NCBI GenBank assembly: GCA_946406115.1
Contig: OX291550.1
Location: forward strand, 21,490,722-21,554,721
DNA: 64,000 nucleotides
Origin: Apoda limacodes
Lineage: Eukaryota; Arthropoda; Insecta; Lepidoptera; Limacodidae
Direction of reading: 5' to 3'
Shown here: one piece after another, positions 1 to 12,207 of the stretch
Layout: every line of letters starts with the position of its first letter
How positions within the stretch are numbered: the first letter of the stretch is position 1
Notes under the pieces: generated by a model
Told to the model about the DNA's origin: nothing
Databases searched by the model: none
Seen by the model: only the letters and a program-made list of their open reading frames with translations
Program-made: the position numbers and the translations under genes

Positions 1-288
1 GGACATAGGTCACTTGAAAACGTCAAGTGTGAGTCGGTTTATTTGCTATAATTGAGAAGCTGCCATTGAAATCCTACACTGATAACCGAATTCAGGGCGG
101 GTGAAACTGCGGGGAAATTTGGCATGGAGATAGTGTGAGTCTCGGTGAAGGACAAAGGCTACTTGACAACGTCAAGTGTAATTTGTTTTTTTTTGTCTAT
201 AATGCGGAGGCCATGATTGAGGAGTTGCCATTGCAATCCTACACCGATAACTGAATTTAGGGCGGGTGAAACCGCGGGCAAAAACTAG
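1..288 (+). repeat. Two partial Helitron (Lep1-like) 3' ends in tandem
   Basis: Two related segments lie head to tail, about 1-113 and 148-288. Each has a block reading CTTGA(A/C)AACGTCAAGTGT, then ATCCTACAC(T/C)GATAAC, then GGCGGGTGAAAC(C/T)GCGGG. The second ends in GGGCAAAAACTAG followed by T, which matches the 3' end of the better preserved Helitron at 47974-48286. The 5' halves are missing. The first copy lacks CTAG and is more decayed. Confidence 0.6.
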
Positions 289-2872
289 TAGTCTTTAAGT
301 GATAAATTTAAAGAAAATCAAGGTTGTATCCTCACCGTCTCAGTATTATATACATACATATAGTATATATAAGATAATTTAATTTATGTCCATATTTGAT
401 TGAACATTGATTAAAAAAGAAAAGCGATATTCATAATAGTAACACACGAAATAAAAGCAAACTTGCTCTGATCCGCATAAGGCTTAAGAAAATAGATTCA
501 AATTATCTAGGGAGGGCGACACTAGACAGACAATTTTGCCATTTGTGACGTCATAATACCGATGATACTTATAAAATAGTTTCTCTCAAGTAATAACGAC
601 TTGCATAGAATCTCCGGCAGCAAAGGGATGACGTTTACATGCATAGCAAAATTTTCTTTTTATTTCCAAACAAACAATCCTTGTAGAAATTTAAAAAGTT
701 GAGAATTATGTAATAAAACAGAAACTTATTAGAGGAGCTCATTATACAATACAAGTCACCTGGATGATAACATAACATACTTTCATTTGCTTCAATATTT
801 GTAATTGTCTTTTAAAATTGAAAAGCGCCATTGCTGGAGAGTTTATTTCGTAAGGACATAATATAACTCAATAAATTACAAGTTACTAAGTTTGACTTCA
901 AAAACGATATCATATCCTAGTTTTAAGATATAAGGCAATTGAATTTTAAATTGATACCGGTTGTTAAGAATCAAGCTGTCGAAATTAACCAACCGGCTGT
1001 TGTTCAGAACGCAACTGTCGAGACTGTTGACAAATACAAAAAAATATTTTATAACTCACGACTATCTTAAAAAAAATCTTTTTTACTTCAATGATGAGCC
1101 CGCACTGGCAGAATAATTACACTTCCACTCTTTGCCACACAGCCTGATTAACGATTTTCCAATCGAAGAAATTCTTTAAAAGCGCGCAGAAGCTTTTATC
1201 TTTGGTTACACACTGGCTACTTCTGCAGTCTGCAGTAAATGATCTTTACCTACCTACTATAAAATTTAAGCAGTAAGTAATATAAAATACCGTTTAATGG
1301 ATTTCTCTTTTTTTTTTTAAGATTTTACCTAATTTTTTCCATAAAATAGTTTTAATTAGGTCTGTGCTTGATAATGTTTTGTTTGCTAATAAAGGTTCTG
1401 CAACTACTGCAAAAACAATTAACTTTACAGACCATAGAGTAACTCATCCCGCTTCAGGACAACGTATTGTACAGAGTGACTGAACTAACAATGTTACCAG
1501 CGTGAGAAACATAGAAAACAAAACCGATTAATTAACTACTTTTCACCTTGCTAAAGACGCGCGACGGCTTAGGTACCTAAATAAGTTATTCCTCTTTGTT
1601 TGGAATAACTGGGTTCGTAGTTCACCTTGCAACTGCTATGGGTTTGTATTTTTTAGGATTTTTGTTAAAAGGTTTCTCAATAAAATAATATTTGAAGAGA
1701 GATACTTTCATTTAATGTTTCCTGGGCGACAATACAATAAGACTGAGGGTCCGAGGGAACGCAGCTTTTTTCTATACTGGACTTCACGGTAAGTCACACG
1801 CTTAGGTAAGAATACAATGTAAAAGGTAAATTGTAGAGCGTGTAATAAAAGAACATTAGATATTATCAATAATGTACATTATGCATGTATAGCTGACTTT
1901 CGATTTGAGGCACTAACTTCAAGCTGTGAAAACCATGCTAATGTAGAACTAACTCTATATAGAGAGTTACAATATTTTTTCTCGTTTTGCGTAGACGGTA
2001 GTATATGTGTGTATTTGATAGGTGTGTTTGCTACCGAACCCTACGTTAAATATGGCCCAACATGCTCTAGGCCTGTTAGGTTAATATTTTTTTAGCCATC
2101 AATGTATCATGTAAAATACTAACAGTATTTTTATTTAGTTAAATGCTCAAAGGTATTCCGCATCAAATACATTGAAATAAAATTTGTAATGCAAAAATGA
2201 TTGTCGAATCGGTGTCTCATTATAACGGTGTTTGAACTTTAATATTGATTTGAGCCAAACTAAAATGATAATAGTAATTGTGCAAATAAGGTTCAATATT
2301 GGTTGAACAATTTCTGTTTTCTGTTAAAGAATTTTGCTTATGGACCAAAAATCAAATTAAACGCTGCGAATCAAAGGATTTTCTCGAATAGAAGAAAGAA
2401 GCGGCGGACGTAATGAACTGAATAAGATATCATTGGTATCCTAATGAAGGTTTATTCGACCGTGTAATGTATATGTTAATATAAAGACTAATGTAGAATG
2501 TCTTATTATGTGATCTATGAGTATGTATGTATATGAATGTATAACGCAACGGGTTTGATCCCTAAAAGGGGTTAACCAGAAGCTCCGAAGACTTTTTTAT
2601 TTTACATATTTAAAATGAGCATCGATTGTGGTGTTCTCCATTGTGGATGAATTATGTAAATTGAGCTGTCTGCTTCCTGATTCAACGAATCAGTTTAATT
2701 AACCCTCGTTTGATAAAAATATTTATTTTAACAGCCACTGTAAAACCTGTCAATTGTAACTTAGCATTCTAGTAAAATGAAAGTACCTACCTATATATGT
2801 AAATATTCGAATTTTATTTTGCATCTATTCATGTATTTGTATTATTTGCAATAAAAAACGGTACTTAACAGT
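289..2872. other. AT-rich intergenic DNA, no gene recognised
   Basis: No reading frame resembling a known protein and no RNA gene was seen on either strand. The sequence is AT-rich with short homopolymer runs. I looked here for a 5' LTR matching the sequence after 6189 and did not find one. The 2430-2600 stretch has a superficial ATCTATGAGT match only. Decayed gag sequence of the copia element may reach into the last few hundred bases but cannot be read. Confidence 0.5.
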
Positions 2873-3160
2873 ATGTTAATAGTATTTAAGGAGAAGCCTT
2901 GTTGCGAGAAATACCCATGGCAACATGGTATTGTAATTAAATGTGAACAATATATTCGTTTTACGACGTATAAAAGTACACAAAAATGTAAATATTGCAA
3001 GAAAAAGTTTCAAAAATCAGAAGATTGTTGGTTTAAGCCCAAAACTGCGACAAACTATCAACAGAGCTTATCAGTTGAAGAATGCTTAAGCACTTCTGAA
3101 ACAAAACAAAACAGATGGTGCCTTGACAGCGGATGCACATCTCATATGTGTTTTGATTAA
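2873..3160 (+). pseudogene. copia gag zinc knuckle and protease fragment
   Basis: A 95-codon open stretch. Residues 39-52 read C-X2-C-X4-Q-X4-C, the spacing of a retroviral CCHC zinc knuckle with the histidine replaced by glutamine. Residues 85-87 are DSG followed by CTSH, matching the copia protease active site and its usual SH context. The frame ends at a TAA just after this motif, where the protease should continue, so both product and domain are truncated. The first ATG is not a trustworthy start because the gag capsid region that should precede the knuckle is absent. Confidence 0.8.
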
Positions 3161-3224
3161 AACTTATTTAATGAATTAAACTACGATGAACAAACAGACA
3201 AGTTGAAGTCAAAATGGCATTAAG

Positions 3225-4416
3225 ATGAACTTGATGAATGCCTTGTATGTACCCAAGCTGTCAACTAATTTAGTATCTGTTTCTAAATTAACAGATAATG
3301 GATGCAGTGTCTATTTTAAACATAATAGAGCAAATATTAAAAATAAATTTGGAAAAACGATTTTAGTAGCAAATAAAGAAAATAACCTCTATAACATAGA
3401 CATAAGAAACTTCATGACTGAAATATCATTTAGCCTAAAGGAAATAGACAAATGGCATATGAAATTAGCACACATCAACGAAATTGACATTGCAGCAAAG
3501 AACCTTAAAAGGTGTCAGCTTCAATGATGATGAAAAATTATCAGAATGTGATGTATGTGTAAAAGGAAAAATGAATCGACTTCCATTTCAATTAAAGAAA
3601 TCGAAGGAACCGAATACTGAAAAATTAGAGATAATCCATTCAGATGTCTGTGGACCAATGCCCATAGAAAGTAACGCCGGAAATAAATATTTCGTTACAT
3701 TCAATGATGACTACAGCCGATACACAAAAGTATATTTTATTAGAAACAAGAACCAAGTTTTAGAAAAATTCAAACAATATAAAGCTGAAGTCGAAAATTT
3801 TACTGGAAATAAAATAAAGTATTTACAATCAGATAATGGTACTGAATATATAAATAGATGATTTGATTCATTCCTTACAAACTGCGGAGTCATACGAAGA
3901 CTGAGCGCCCCATATACGCCGCACCAAAACGGCGTTGCAGAAAGAAAGAACAGAACACTGCAAGAAAAGGCGCGTTGCTTGCTAATTCCAGCTAACATGC
4001 CGAAAACATTTTGGGCTGACGCGATATTAACTGCTAACTACATTACTAACAGAGTAGCTACAAAATCAAAACAAAATAAATCTCCTTTTGAAAATTATGT
4101 TGGACACGTACCATCAGCAAATCATTTTCACATTTTTGAAGCTAAAACATTTGTTTTAAAGAAACAAAGGAACAAGAAATTTGCACCAAGAGCAAAAGAA
4201 GGATTTTTTATTGGTTATTCGGAAGTAGTAAAAGGATATAGAATTTGGATTCCTGAAGAAAACAAGCTGGAAGTTAGTAGAGATATAAAAGTAATGGATA
4301 AGATGTATTTTGAAGAAAAGAAAAATATTGATCTAACTCCTATGATAGATCTTCAAATTGAAATGGAAAACTCTACTGAAACTTCAAGTCCACAGCTACA
4401 TATGGAGAAAACATAG
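3225..4416 (+). pseudogene. copia protease end and integrase, interrupted
   Basis: The first fragment (3225-3527) carries the LYVPKLSTNLVSVSKL block typical of the copia protease-integrase junction, then two histidines (residues 78 and 83) of the integrase HHCC zinc domain. After a frame change near 3500 the pair of cysteines follows (CDVC), then the catalytic aspartates in HSDVCGP and QSDNGTEY. A TGA at 3859-3861 interrupts the core; the frame continues beyond it and gives the third catalytic residue, the glutamate at 3940-3942 in the QNGVAERKN block. The whole D,D,E set is therefore present but split. The part to 4416 is the integrase C-terminal region. Single-base decay of one ancestral frame explains the pieces. 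Confidence 0.85.
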
Positions 4417-4424
4417 ATGAAAAT

Positions 4425-4970
4425 ATGAGCAATAATGAGCAAGACCCTAGTGAATTGATCTGTAGACAAAGTGATATCAACGAAATTGAAGAATCTGAAA
4501 ATGTAAATATTCACACTGAAATTCATGAAACGATTGATATTAACAATTTGATTCCCCGAGAAAACTCTAGACCAATCAGAGAACGAAGACTTCCAATATG
4601 GTCTAATGACTACGACATGTCATTTCTTTGCGGAAACGAATATGACGAGTCTAGTGATGAATGGCAAGAAGCCATCAGGGAAGAGATAAAGGCTCATTTA
4701 AAAAACAATACTTGGCAAATTATTAAAAAGAATTCAAAGGACAATATAGTTTCATGTAAAATGATACTCAAAGAAAAAATCGGTAAAAACGGAGAAGTTG
4801 AACGTAAGAAAACCAGATTAGTGGCACGAGGATTCAACCAAATATACGGCATTGATTACAATGAAACATATGCACCTGTGACCAGATTAAAATCTATAAG
4901 ATTGCTTTTAGCTATGGCTGCAGAAGAAAATCTCAAAGTCCACCAAATGGACGTTACAAGAGAATTATGA
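4425..4970 (+). pseudogene. copia reverse transcriptase, N-terminal part
   Basis: 181 codons. The first 75 residues are an acidic linker of low complexity. From residue 79 (EWQEAIREE) the RVT_2 domain begins, with LVARGFNQ at 132-139, DYNETYAPV at 144-152 and HQMDV at 173-177, where D176 is the first catalytic aspartate. The frame stops two codons later, where the family has a short TAFLNG-like block. Comparison with the family suggests a small deletion plus frame change at the junction. Translation of the preceding bases in this frame also looks coding, so this is the same ancestral frame as the integrase. Confidence 0.85.
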
Positions 4971-6220
4971 TGGAAAAGCCTAAAAATTTAGAAAAATATC
5001 TAAATGACATTATAACGAAAGAACGCATAAAGAACCCATTAATATACAGAAAAGCAAAAGAAATGCTACAGAAAATAAAACAACCTGGAAAAGAAAAGGT
5101 ATGCAAATTGACAAAAGCACTTTATGGCCTTAAACAGTCAGGACGAGAATGGTACAACAAACTAGATAGCGCTTTGAAGAAAAATGGTTTCTATTCATCT
5201 GAAGCTGACCCCTGTCTGTATATTCAGATGAAAGGGGGAGAGAAACTAGTGATAGCTATTTACGTTGACGACGTCATAATGGCATGTTCCAAAAAAGAAG
5301 ACATAAAGTTGATTAAATATATTCTAAAAAGAAATTTTGAAATGAAGGATTTAAAAGATATTAATTACTGTCTTGGAAAACACTTCGAAACGAAAGAAGG
5401 AAAAATATGTGCAAGCCAAAAAGAGTACATAAATAAAATGCTTAAAAAATTTCGATTTGAAGATTGCAATTCATGTAACACACCATTGATTCATGGTTTA
5501 AAATTAGAAAAGAACATTAAAATATCAGATGAACAAAAGAATCTGCCATATCGGAATCTAATAGGTTCGTTAATGTATTTGGCTTTAGCTACTAGACCGG
5601 ATATGATGTTTCCTGTATCCTATTTAAGCCAATTTAACAATATCTATGGAAATGAACATTGGCAACAAGCAAAAAGAGTACTTAGATATTTAAAAGGTAC
5701 TCAAGGTACTTTTGAGAAGAAAAATAAATTAATAGAAGGCTTTACAGATGCAGATTGGGCCAGCTGTGAAATTGATCGCAAATCCATATCTGGATATTGT
5801 TTTATTTATGGAGGAACTCTTATAAGTTGGCAGTCCCGAAAACAGAGATCAGTTGCACTTTCTACAGCAGAGGCTGAGTACACTGCTTTAACAGAATGCT
5901 CTAAAGAAGCCTTACATATTTTGCAACTGTGTAAACACCTGCGAATTCCTCAAACTAAAATAATCATATGGAATGATAATGAAGCAGCTCAAACAATAGC
6001 CAATAACAAAATTGTTAGAAGAAAAACAAAACACATTGACTTGAGAATTCATTTTATAAGAGATGTCATAGAAAAAGGAATGGTACTGCTGAAGTATAAA
6101 CCAACCGATGAGATGCCAGCAGACATTTTTACAAAGGCACTCCCAGCACCAAAATTGAGACATTTACTTTCTCAATGGGAAGGGGAAGTGTTGAGATCTA
6201 ATGTCTATGACCATCTATGA
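4967..6220 (+). pseudogene. copia reverse transcriptase C-terminal part and RNase H
   Basis: 417 codons without a stop, the longest open frame in the window. It contains LYGLKQ (52-57), the polymerase catalytic box IAIYVDD (residues 96-102), the GSLMYLALATRPD block (200-212), and RNase H: DADW (261-264), STAEAEY (299-305), DNEA (337-340), KHIDLR (355-360) and DIFTKAL (386-392). All expected catalytic positions of the second RT half and RNase H appear intact. It lacks the first RT half, which lies in another frame upstream, so the listed ATG is only the first one in an internal fragment. The stop lies inside the putative 3' LTR, as often seen in copia elements. Confidence 0.88.
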
Positions 6221-6412
6221 GTCTATGACTACAACAAAGTTCCGACATCCATATATGTCAGAAAAGGGTTGTCAAATAAAATAAAATACGAATTTATGTA
6301 AACAAACATTTATTTTTTGTGATAAATATATTATAAAATAAAGCCGTGTAATAAATCTTTATATTGCATTCTTCTGGCGTGCTCCATAACCATCAAAATA
6401 CCCAAATACAAC
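6177..6412 (+). repeat. Polypurine tract and putative 3' LTR of the copia element
   Basis: A purine run GGGAAGGGGAAG ends at 6188 and is followed directly by TGTTGAGATC, as expected for a plus-strand primer and an LTR starting in TG. AATAAA-like signals occur at about 6335-6352. The 3' boundary is uncertain; a CA at about 6412 is one candidate. There is no second copy in the window, so the LTR is inferred from position only. Confidence 0.5.
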
Positions 6413-7014
6413 ACGTAATATATACCAATATGTAAAATATACTCCTTCTACTTAATCCTTCTACCTTCTAATTTGTAGCAAGCAATAAGCATGTAAAAAC
6501 GCTATAACTATGTTCCTCGGGGTATGGCCTACTATTTAGAAGATTACGTCAAACCACAAGGAACATATTTTACTAGGTTGAGGTAATAGGTATGCATGCC
6601 TACTGCTTGCTACTGTCTACAAAAGTCTACGTCATACAAAGAGTGTTAGCTTAATCACAGATTATATAATACTATACTAGTACCACAGATTATATAATAC
6701 GCTTAATATATTTTTGTACTTTCATTTATTGACAGTAAGCTTGAAAAATGTACTTACAATTAGGTACCTATTATATTTCTGTTAACATATTATATCTTTT
6801 TCAGATTTTCTGATTGATCGTGGCTTAAAATTGTTCGAACTGATATAGTTTCTCAGACATGATGCTGGCAAAATATACTTAGAAGTAGTATGACTGCCAT
6901 TCTCTAAGAAAAGAAAGAAAGAAAGATATTATATCTTCTCAGTAGTGATGAACAGAATAATGATAAACTAGGAAAATAAAAATATCCCTTCTTTGCCAGT
7001 AGATGAACTAGTAG
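6413..7014. other. Intergenic DNA with an AAAG microsatellite
   Basis: No gene recognised. An imperfect AAAG/AAG run lies at about 6906-6926. The sequence repeats a short ACAGATTATATAATAC block at about 6657 and 6685. Confidence 0.5.
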
Positions 7015-7290
7015 ATGACTCCCTCGCAGCCTAGTTGGTAGTGTGGCTGGCTGTTGTGCAGAGGGTATGGGTTCAATTCCCGAACTAGGCGAACATTTAT
7101 GTAATAAATATATGTGCTTGTCTTGAGTCTGGGTGTATTTATGTATAATAAGTATGTATTTACAAGGAAAAATATATATATATTTGTATCTGTTGTCGTG
7201 TATCCATATCAAAAGCTTTGCTTACTTTGGGGCCACACGTCGCAGTGTTAAAAGTGCAAAAATATTTATTTATTTATTTATTATATAAGA
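7015..7290 (+). mobile_element. tRNA-derived SINE, plus orientation
   Basis: The 5' part contains an A-box-like TAGTTGGTAGTGTGG and, about 30 bases on, a B-box-like GGGTTCAATTCCCG, the two internal RNA polymerase III promoter elements kept from a tRNA. The body continues through GTCTTGAG, a GTATTTACA block and TTTGGGGCCA, and ends in an ATTT tail (about 7258-7283). Related copies lie on the opposite strand at 39905-40062 and 45905-46215. Confidence 0.75.
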
Positions 7291-8500
7291 AGTAAGTCAA
7301 AATTAGGCAGAGGATTGTTATCTCCGAAAAAAATAACATTCAGATTTAATTAAATTTGTCACCAGTATGGCAGCGGCGACAAAAAGGATTGTCCTCATTG
7401 TGACGGTCACTATTGCAAGAGAGATAAAATAAAACATACCTATCAAACTGAACCCCAAAACACCCCCTAGTTACATGGCGTGGCACGCTCTAAGTACTAC
7501 GGTGACATGTTGATTTTATATTTATATTGAAACATTTCAATACAATAAATAAATCGCATTTTTATTGTTGCACCAACTAAACATTGAATCAGGTACTCTA
7601 GATTCAGCTGGCAAACTAGATATCTTAATACAACTTGATCCTGCTATTATTAAGTCTGTAGCAAATGTAGTAAGATGCACTATATTTTACAGGATTAGGC
7701 GGCATTATGATGGGATATCAACATGTGGCTGTGGTTTGTATCAAAGATTTGACAAGAGATCAAGAATTTAAAATCATTCAATCGTCGAGTTTCTTCTTTG
7801 TAGCAGTTTCATGACGTGCTTTGAATGCTTTTAAATAGTTACTAAAAGTACTTTCGAGTGCATACGGTGACAGACTGACGTTTTGTAGGCTCCATTTAAA
7901 CTTTAGATTTCCGATTCCCGTCAAAATCTCATTTTCCCCCTTTTTTTCAATCGTTTAAAGGTTGTACTTACTATGGACATATCGTAAAATTTAAAATGTT
8001 TTCGATGTATTTTCTTTATTAAACGTGTGAATCGATCTGTATGGGGCAGGTCGGCGCGGTCGTGTTAGCATTCTCAACGGTTCGTTGAACATGCACAATG
8101 CATTGTATCGTACGTGTTAGCTGAATAAACTTTGTCGAATTACGATTGAAACCCAGAGCATAGAATAAAAAGTAATAGACTGATATTTATGGATGAATAA
8201 TGTTTTTTTTTGGTAATTTATAGACATATTATATGCCAGCAGTCGTTTAGTCAAGTCAGAGGGCTTATTAGCGCTTGGAAATTCCAGCAGTCGAGTGGTT
8301 ACTAGCTCGATAACACAAGCGCGTAAGACTTTGGACTAAGACGCCTCTGCCCCTGGGGTGGGAACAAAGGGATAAGTACCGCAACAAATCAATAGTAACT
8401 GATGTAGAGTGCTCTAGTAATGAATGCACATCCAGCACAAAGGAAAACCCAAAACCCTGAGGTAAATTAAATTTACTTAAAATGCTTTAAATTTTTTATT
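7291..8500. other. Intergenic DNA, no gene recognised
   Basis: A 68-codon open stretch at 7565-7771 shows no family motif. About 8270-8370 shares the phrases ACTAGCTCGA, AGCGCGT(T/A)AGACT and GCCTCT with about 47670-47790, so both may be fragments of one old repeat. Confidence 0.4.
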
Positions 8501-8503
8501 TAT

Positions 8504-8675
8504 ACCACTAAGGTAGCAAACAAGCTTGCGGTTCGCTTGATGGTGAGCAGTCACCGCAGCCTATAAACACTTGCAACACCTGGGACATTACTCGCACATT
8601 GTCGCCCCGTCAAAAATTTAAAAACTTCCCATACTGTAGTCCTTAGAGAAAACATTGGCAGGGAGCTAATATAAT
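8504..8675 (-). mobile_element. LINE 3' tail, 5' truncated
   Basis: Read on the minus strand, this gives the C-terminal end of a non-LTR retrotransposon ORF2, with a TVWEVFKFLTGRQCASNVPG-like ending, followed by a 3' UTR with GGTGAGCATCAAGCGAACCG-related sequence and TTTGCTACCTTAGTGGTATA, then an A-rich tail. It belongs to the family with copies near 10.5, 14.2, 16.9, 29.0, 32.6, 43.3, 46.5, 46.7, 48.9 and 52.9 kb. Such tails are typical products of incomplete target-primed reverse transcription. Confidence 0.75.
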
Positions 8676-10524
8676 ATTTGACAACGTTCTTTGAGCAAAG
8701 TCGACCTTTCCGCGCTACACGAATAGGCGTCAGCAAAGTTGTATGAAATTTCATTGCTAGTAAGATAGCCATCAAAAATAGTTATGTTTCAAAAATAGTC
8801 CGGTGCTAAAAGATTTTGTTCAAAAATGCTTGTAATGTGATCATAATTTTGATAACCTTCTTAGAGCAAAGTCGACCTTCTCAGCTGGTTTAATTTAAAT
8901 TACTGGCATTGTTTGACTAAAGGACTATACAAGACTTGCGGTATGCAATGACTGCGCTGTATAGCTTAGCTCGGCTTTCAAGCTTAGTAATCATGCAGAC
9001 CTTGTTGTCCATCTAGGGTTGCAATGCCGACCGCACTGTGATGGCCCAGAACTGCGCTACGCCGCCATTTTTTGGCCATCATCAGCGCTGCCAGCAGTCA
9101 ATACAGACCGCGGCAGTAATGTATGTACTATTATGTGTCTTTCTGTGTTTAAAAAACACACCACCCAAAATCTGTGTTACTGTTTGTTTGTCCCATAGGG
9201 TCTTTTAAACTGTGAAACTGAATAAAATGAAAAATATTGAAACCTTGTGCAGTTATCATTTTTTGAAAGCAGTCAAATGCATTATTTGCATAAAAATTCG
9301 CCGTCTTAAATTTTCTTGCGTATATATTTTGTAAGTATATTAATTCCATATACCTTTTAATCAACCAAACTTAAACTGTGACATATACAGACCCCGACAA
9401 TGCATGCGTACCGATCGCACTTGGCCACATTGGAGAAAGCCTAAGCTTATGTATGATGATGCCAACAAACACCGCAGTACTTTACTAGTCTATATCTGAT
9501 ATCGGTATCGAACCGCCGCCTTCAGCAAGACACCGAATTGTTAAGTGTAAATCCTGCCTACCGCAGGACACCTCGTGTTAAACATCCGAGCGCAACGATC
9601 CACGCGGTGTGCCACCGCATGTGTAGAATGTAAGAAATCCTTAAATCTAAAGGAACGTAGTGTGTGTGTGTGTGAGTGTGTGTCTACTCCATAAAACTCT
9701 GATGGAGAAGAAACCATACGCGACCTAAGGAATGAGAAGAACGACCGCTGTTCTTAAGCCACTCACCAACAGAAGAGGAGCGCCACCCCCGCCGACGCTT
9801 CCTCCATCATCCCGAAGGTCGACCAGAAAACTCCAGATAACCCTGATTTTTCGGCGACATACATTATTTACAACATAAATCCAAAGGGTTGTAGATATGG
9901 CATCTGAAATATTTGTATTTCAAAAGATGTCCACAAGTTGGAGGGAGAAGAATCGTTATTAGCATAAACCAGAAATTTCTGCATTTTACTTCATAAAGAA
10001 AATTCCATCAACAAAAAAGTAGGGCCAGTAAACAAATGTACAGTCCTTTATTATTGTAATAATTAAGTCCTGTGAATAATAAAGTTGTTATTTTCTTGAA
10101 TAAAAATTTAAATATATGTCACATAATGCCGAAATACGTGATACTAGTTATATATTTTGTTACTAAGTAATCACCAAAAGTTTTGTAGGTTAAACATATT
10201 GGTTCAAGGGATTGTTACAGATAGTGGACGATTAGGGTTAAGGATAAACAAAGTTTCAGAAATTCGAATTGAATAGCTTAATCCTTTGATTTCCAACTTT
10301 GTGAACCAGAGGACGCAATAACTTACATACTAATCTGTGTCGTAACTACAAGTAAAATAACCACTAGTGGATTATTTTCTCTTATCAACTCAGATTTATA
10401 TACACTAGTAAGTAGGTAGATCTTTGGATCGGTTACAGTCATTTCATGTACGTACCTATACTTTCTCTATGTATTGTACAGTCTTTTTTAATGTACTTTG
10501 CGTCTATTTAAAGATGTAAAGCAT
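8676..10524. other. Intergenic DNA with a TG microsatellite
   Basis: No gene recognised. A (TG)n run sits at 9661-9682. The 9480-9840 stretch is richer in GC than its surroundings but carries no readable protein motif. Weak GC-rich phrases at 8990-9115 were not assigned. Confidence 0.45.
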
Positions 10525-10608
10525 AAGGGTCGGCAACGCACGGGTGATACCCTACCCTGATAGGCTACCGAGATCGCTTACCATCAACCTTAGTGGTATA
10601 AAAAAAAA
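10525..10608 (+). mobile_element. LINE 3' tail, short and degenerate
   Basis: GGGTCGGCAACGCACG, then TAGGCTACCG, GCTTACCATCA, CCTTAGTGGTATA and an A run. These are the successive landmarks of the LINE tail family, in plus orientation and with several small deletions. Confidence 0.65.
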
Positions 10609-11733
10609 AAACTAAATACGGCTAGTGAGTTGGGAATCATCGACAATTCTCTCTGCCCGTCGTAGAACCGAGTCAAAAGGGCCAAGCTGGTATCCGGGTT
10701 CACCCACCCAGAGATGGCAGATTATTATAGGTCTTGTGTAAAAAGCGGTGTTTTTAACATTCTAAGGGGTAAAAAATATATATTTTTAAGCAGCAGAGGT
10801 AAACAAAATACAATTAATTACTTTATAATTTGTTCATTTAATTATCATGTCAATCATGGCAACAACGAAGTCGTAAATATATAAATTGATTAAATATTAA
10901 TTAAACCTTTCACGTCGTACTCGACATTTCATTGAAATATCAAAGAATTCAATTAAGAACTACTACCACCACTAAAGTAACAGGTCACCCAGGGAGAAAG
11001 CGTATAGCTAAAGATGTAAAGTTGGTTCAAAACGAATTAAGCCTGTCGGTTTTAAAACACTGTTTTTGTGGTCTGAAATCGATAGAAATATGACAGATAT
11101 TTTAAGGATGTGTGTGACGAATCTGTAAGGATGTTGACTATTCCTTTTGGTAACGAAACCCTAAAAATTGGAATAGAAAGCCTATGAGTATTTAATTTAA
11201 ATAATCTTTAGGTACATATCAGCTCAACAAAAACTATTATATTAGAGTACATTTTGATGTACGTGTCCGATCAAATAATTCATTCGATTCAATTGATTTA
11301 TACGTTTGGGGTTGTGTTTGCGTTCTATGTGTGCTTAATACGAGGATGTGGTTCAGTGCACATTCACCCGTTCACAAACACAATACATTTCATTGCACGC
11401 ATTTAAGCTGTTACGTTGCTTTGTCGAGTTATAGTCTGTGTACCATAAATTCCTTTATGTATGGAAAAAACTAAAATATGCATAGAGCACAGTGCAGTAG
11501 TATTAACTAAGAATAACGGTATTTACTTAGAAGTTTATTTATGCAATAAATTCCACTATATTGCATAGGTAAACTTTAGGGTTCCAACTGGATATCACTA
11601 AGGCTTTTGTGTATCTGTCTGATCTTTAAAGGCTCAAAGCTTTCTTTGGTAACTATAATCCAATAATAAACATTATAAATACAAAGTAATTTCAGTCTGT
11701 TACCACTTCAAGCTTAAACCGCTGTTTGAGCCT
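10609..11733. other. AT-rich intergenic DNA, no gene recognised
   Basis: No protein motif or RNA gene seen on either strand. Confidence 0.45.
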
Positions 11734-11860
11734 ATGTCCTTCATAGGCTACTTAAAAATGTCAAGTGTGGGTCGCTTTTTTTCTGTAATTGAAGAGTTGC
11801 TGCTGAAATTCTACACCGATAACCAAATTTAGGGCCGGCGGAACCGCGGGCAAAAGCTAG
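11734..11860 (+). repeat. Helitron (Lep1-like) 3' end
   Basis: Matches the second segment at 148-288: CCTTCATAGGCTACTT, AAATGTCAAGTGTGGGTCG, TACACCGATAACCAA, GGCGGAACCGCGGGCAAAAGCTAG, followed by T. The 5' half is missing. Confidence 0.65.
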
Positions 11861-12207
11861 TAACTACATATGTCACAATAATTTCAGCAACACGGAAGTA
11901 GAACATATCATAATTCTGTTGGAAGCAACATTGTTATTGTCACAACAACACAATCTCGTGAAAATGGCACCTCGAGCTCGAGAGGCTCATGTAGCTCGTG
12001 GTATTGCGTTACCGACGCGACAAAGGACGTCCATTTACTGTGAGCCCGGACTCAAGTGCTTTCCCTTTATTTTAGTTTTGAATTTCTCTGTTCAACGTTC
12101 ATTTTGTCCTCTTGCAATTTTTTGCTTATCATTTTTGTATTTTTTATCTGTTAACAGTAAAATGTGAAAAAATTAAATTAATTAAAGCCAAGACATCAGA
12201 CAGTTGG
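11861..12207. other. Intergenic DNA
   Basis: An 82-codon open stretch at 11919-12167 shows no family resemblance and ends in hydrophobic low-complexity sequence; it is probably chance. Confidence 0.4.

Larger units (their letters stand above)
2873..6412 (+). mobile_element. Decayed Ty1/copia LTR retrotransposon, 5' truncated
   Basis: Protein fragments on one strand follow the copia order: zinc knuckle, aspartic protease, integrase, reverse transcriptase, RNase H. Integrase before reverse transcriptase is the family hallmark that separates copia from gypsy. The coding region is broken by a stop near 3158, a frame change before 3225, another near 3500, a TGA at 3859-3861, a frame change near 4400 and a small deletion with frame change near 4967. 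A purine-rich tract and a likely 3' LTR follow. No 5' LTR and no gag capsid region were found, so it cannot move on its own. The right end at about 6412 is a guess. Confidence 0.85.

Noticed and set aside
2430..2600. 5' LTR of the copia element
   Set aside because: Only a 10-base match to the putative 3' LTR; no TG...CA pair and no convincing primer-binding site.
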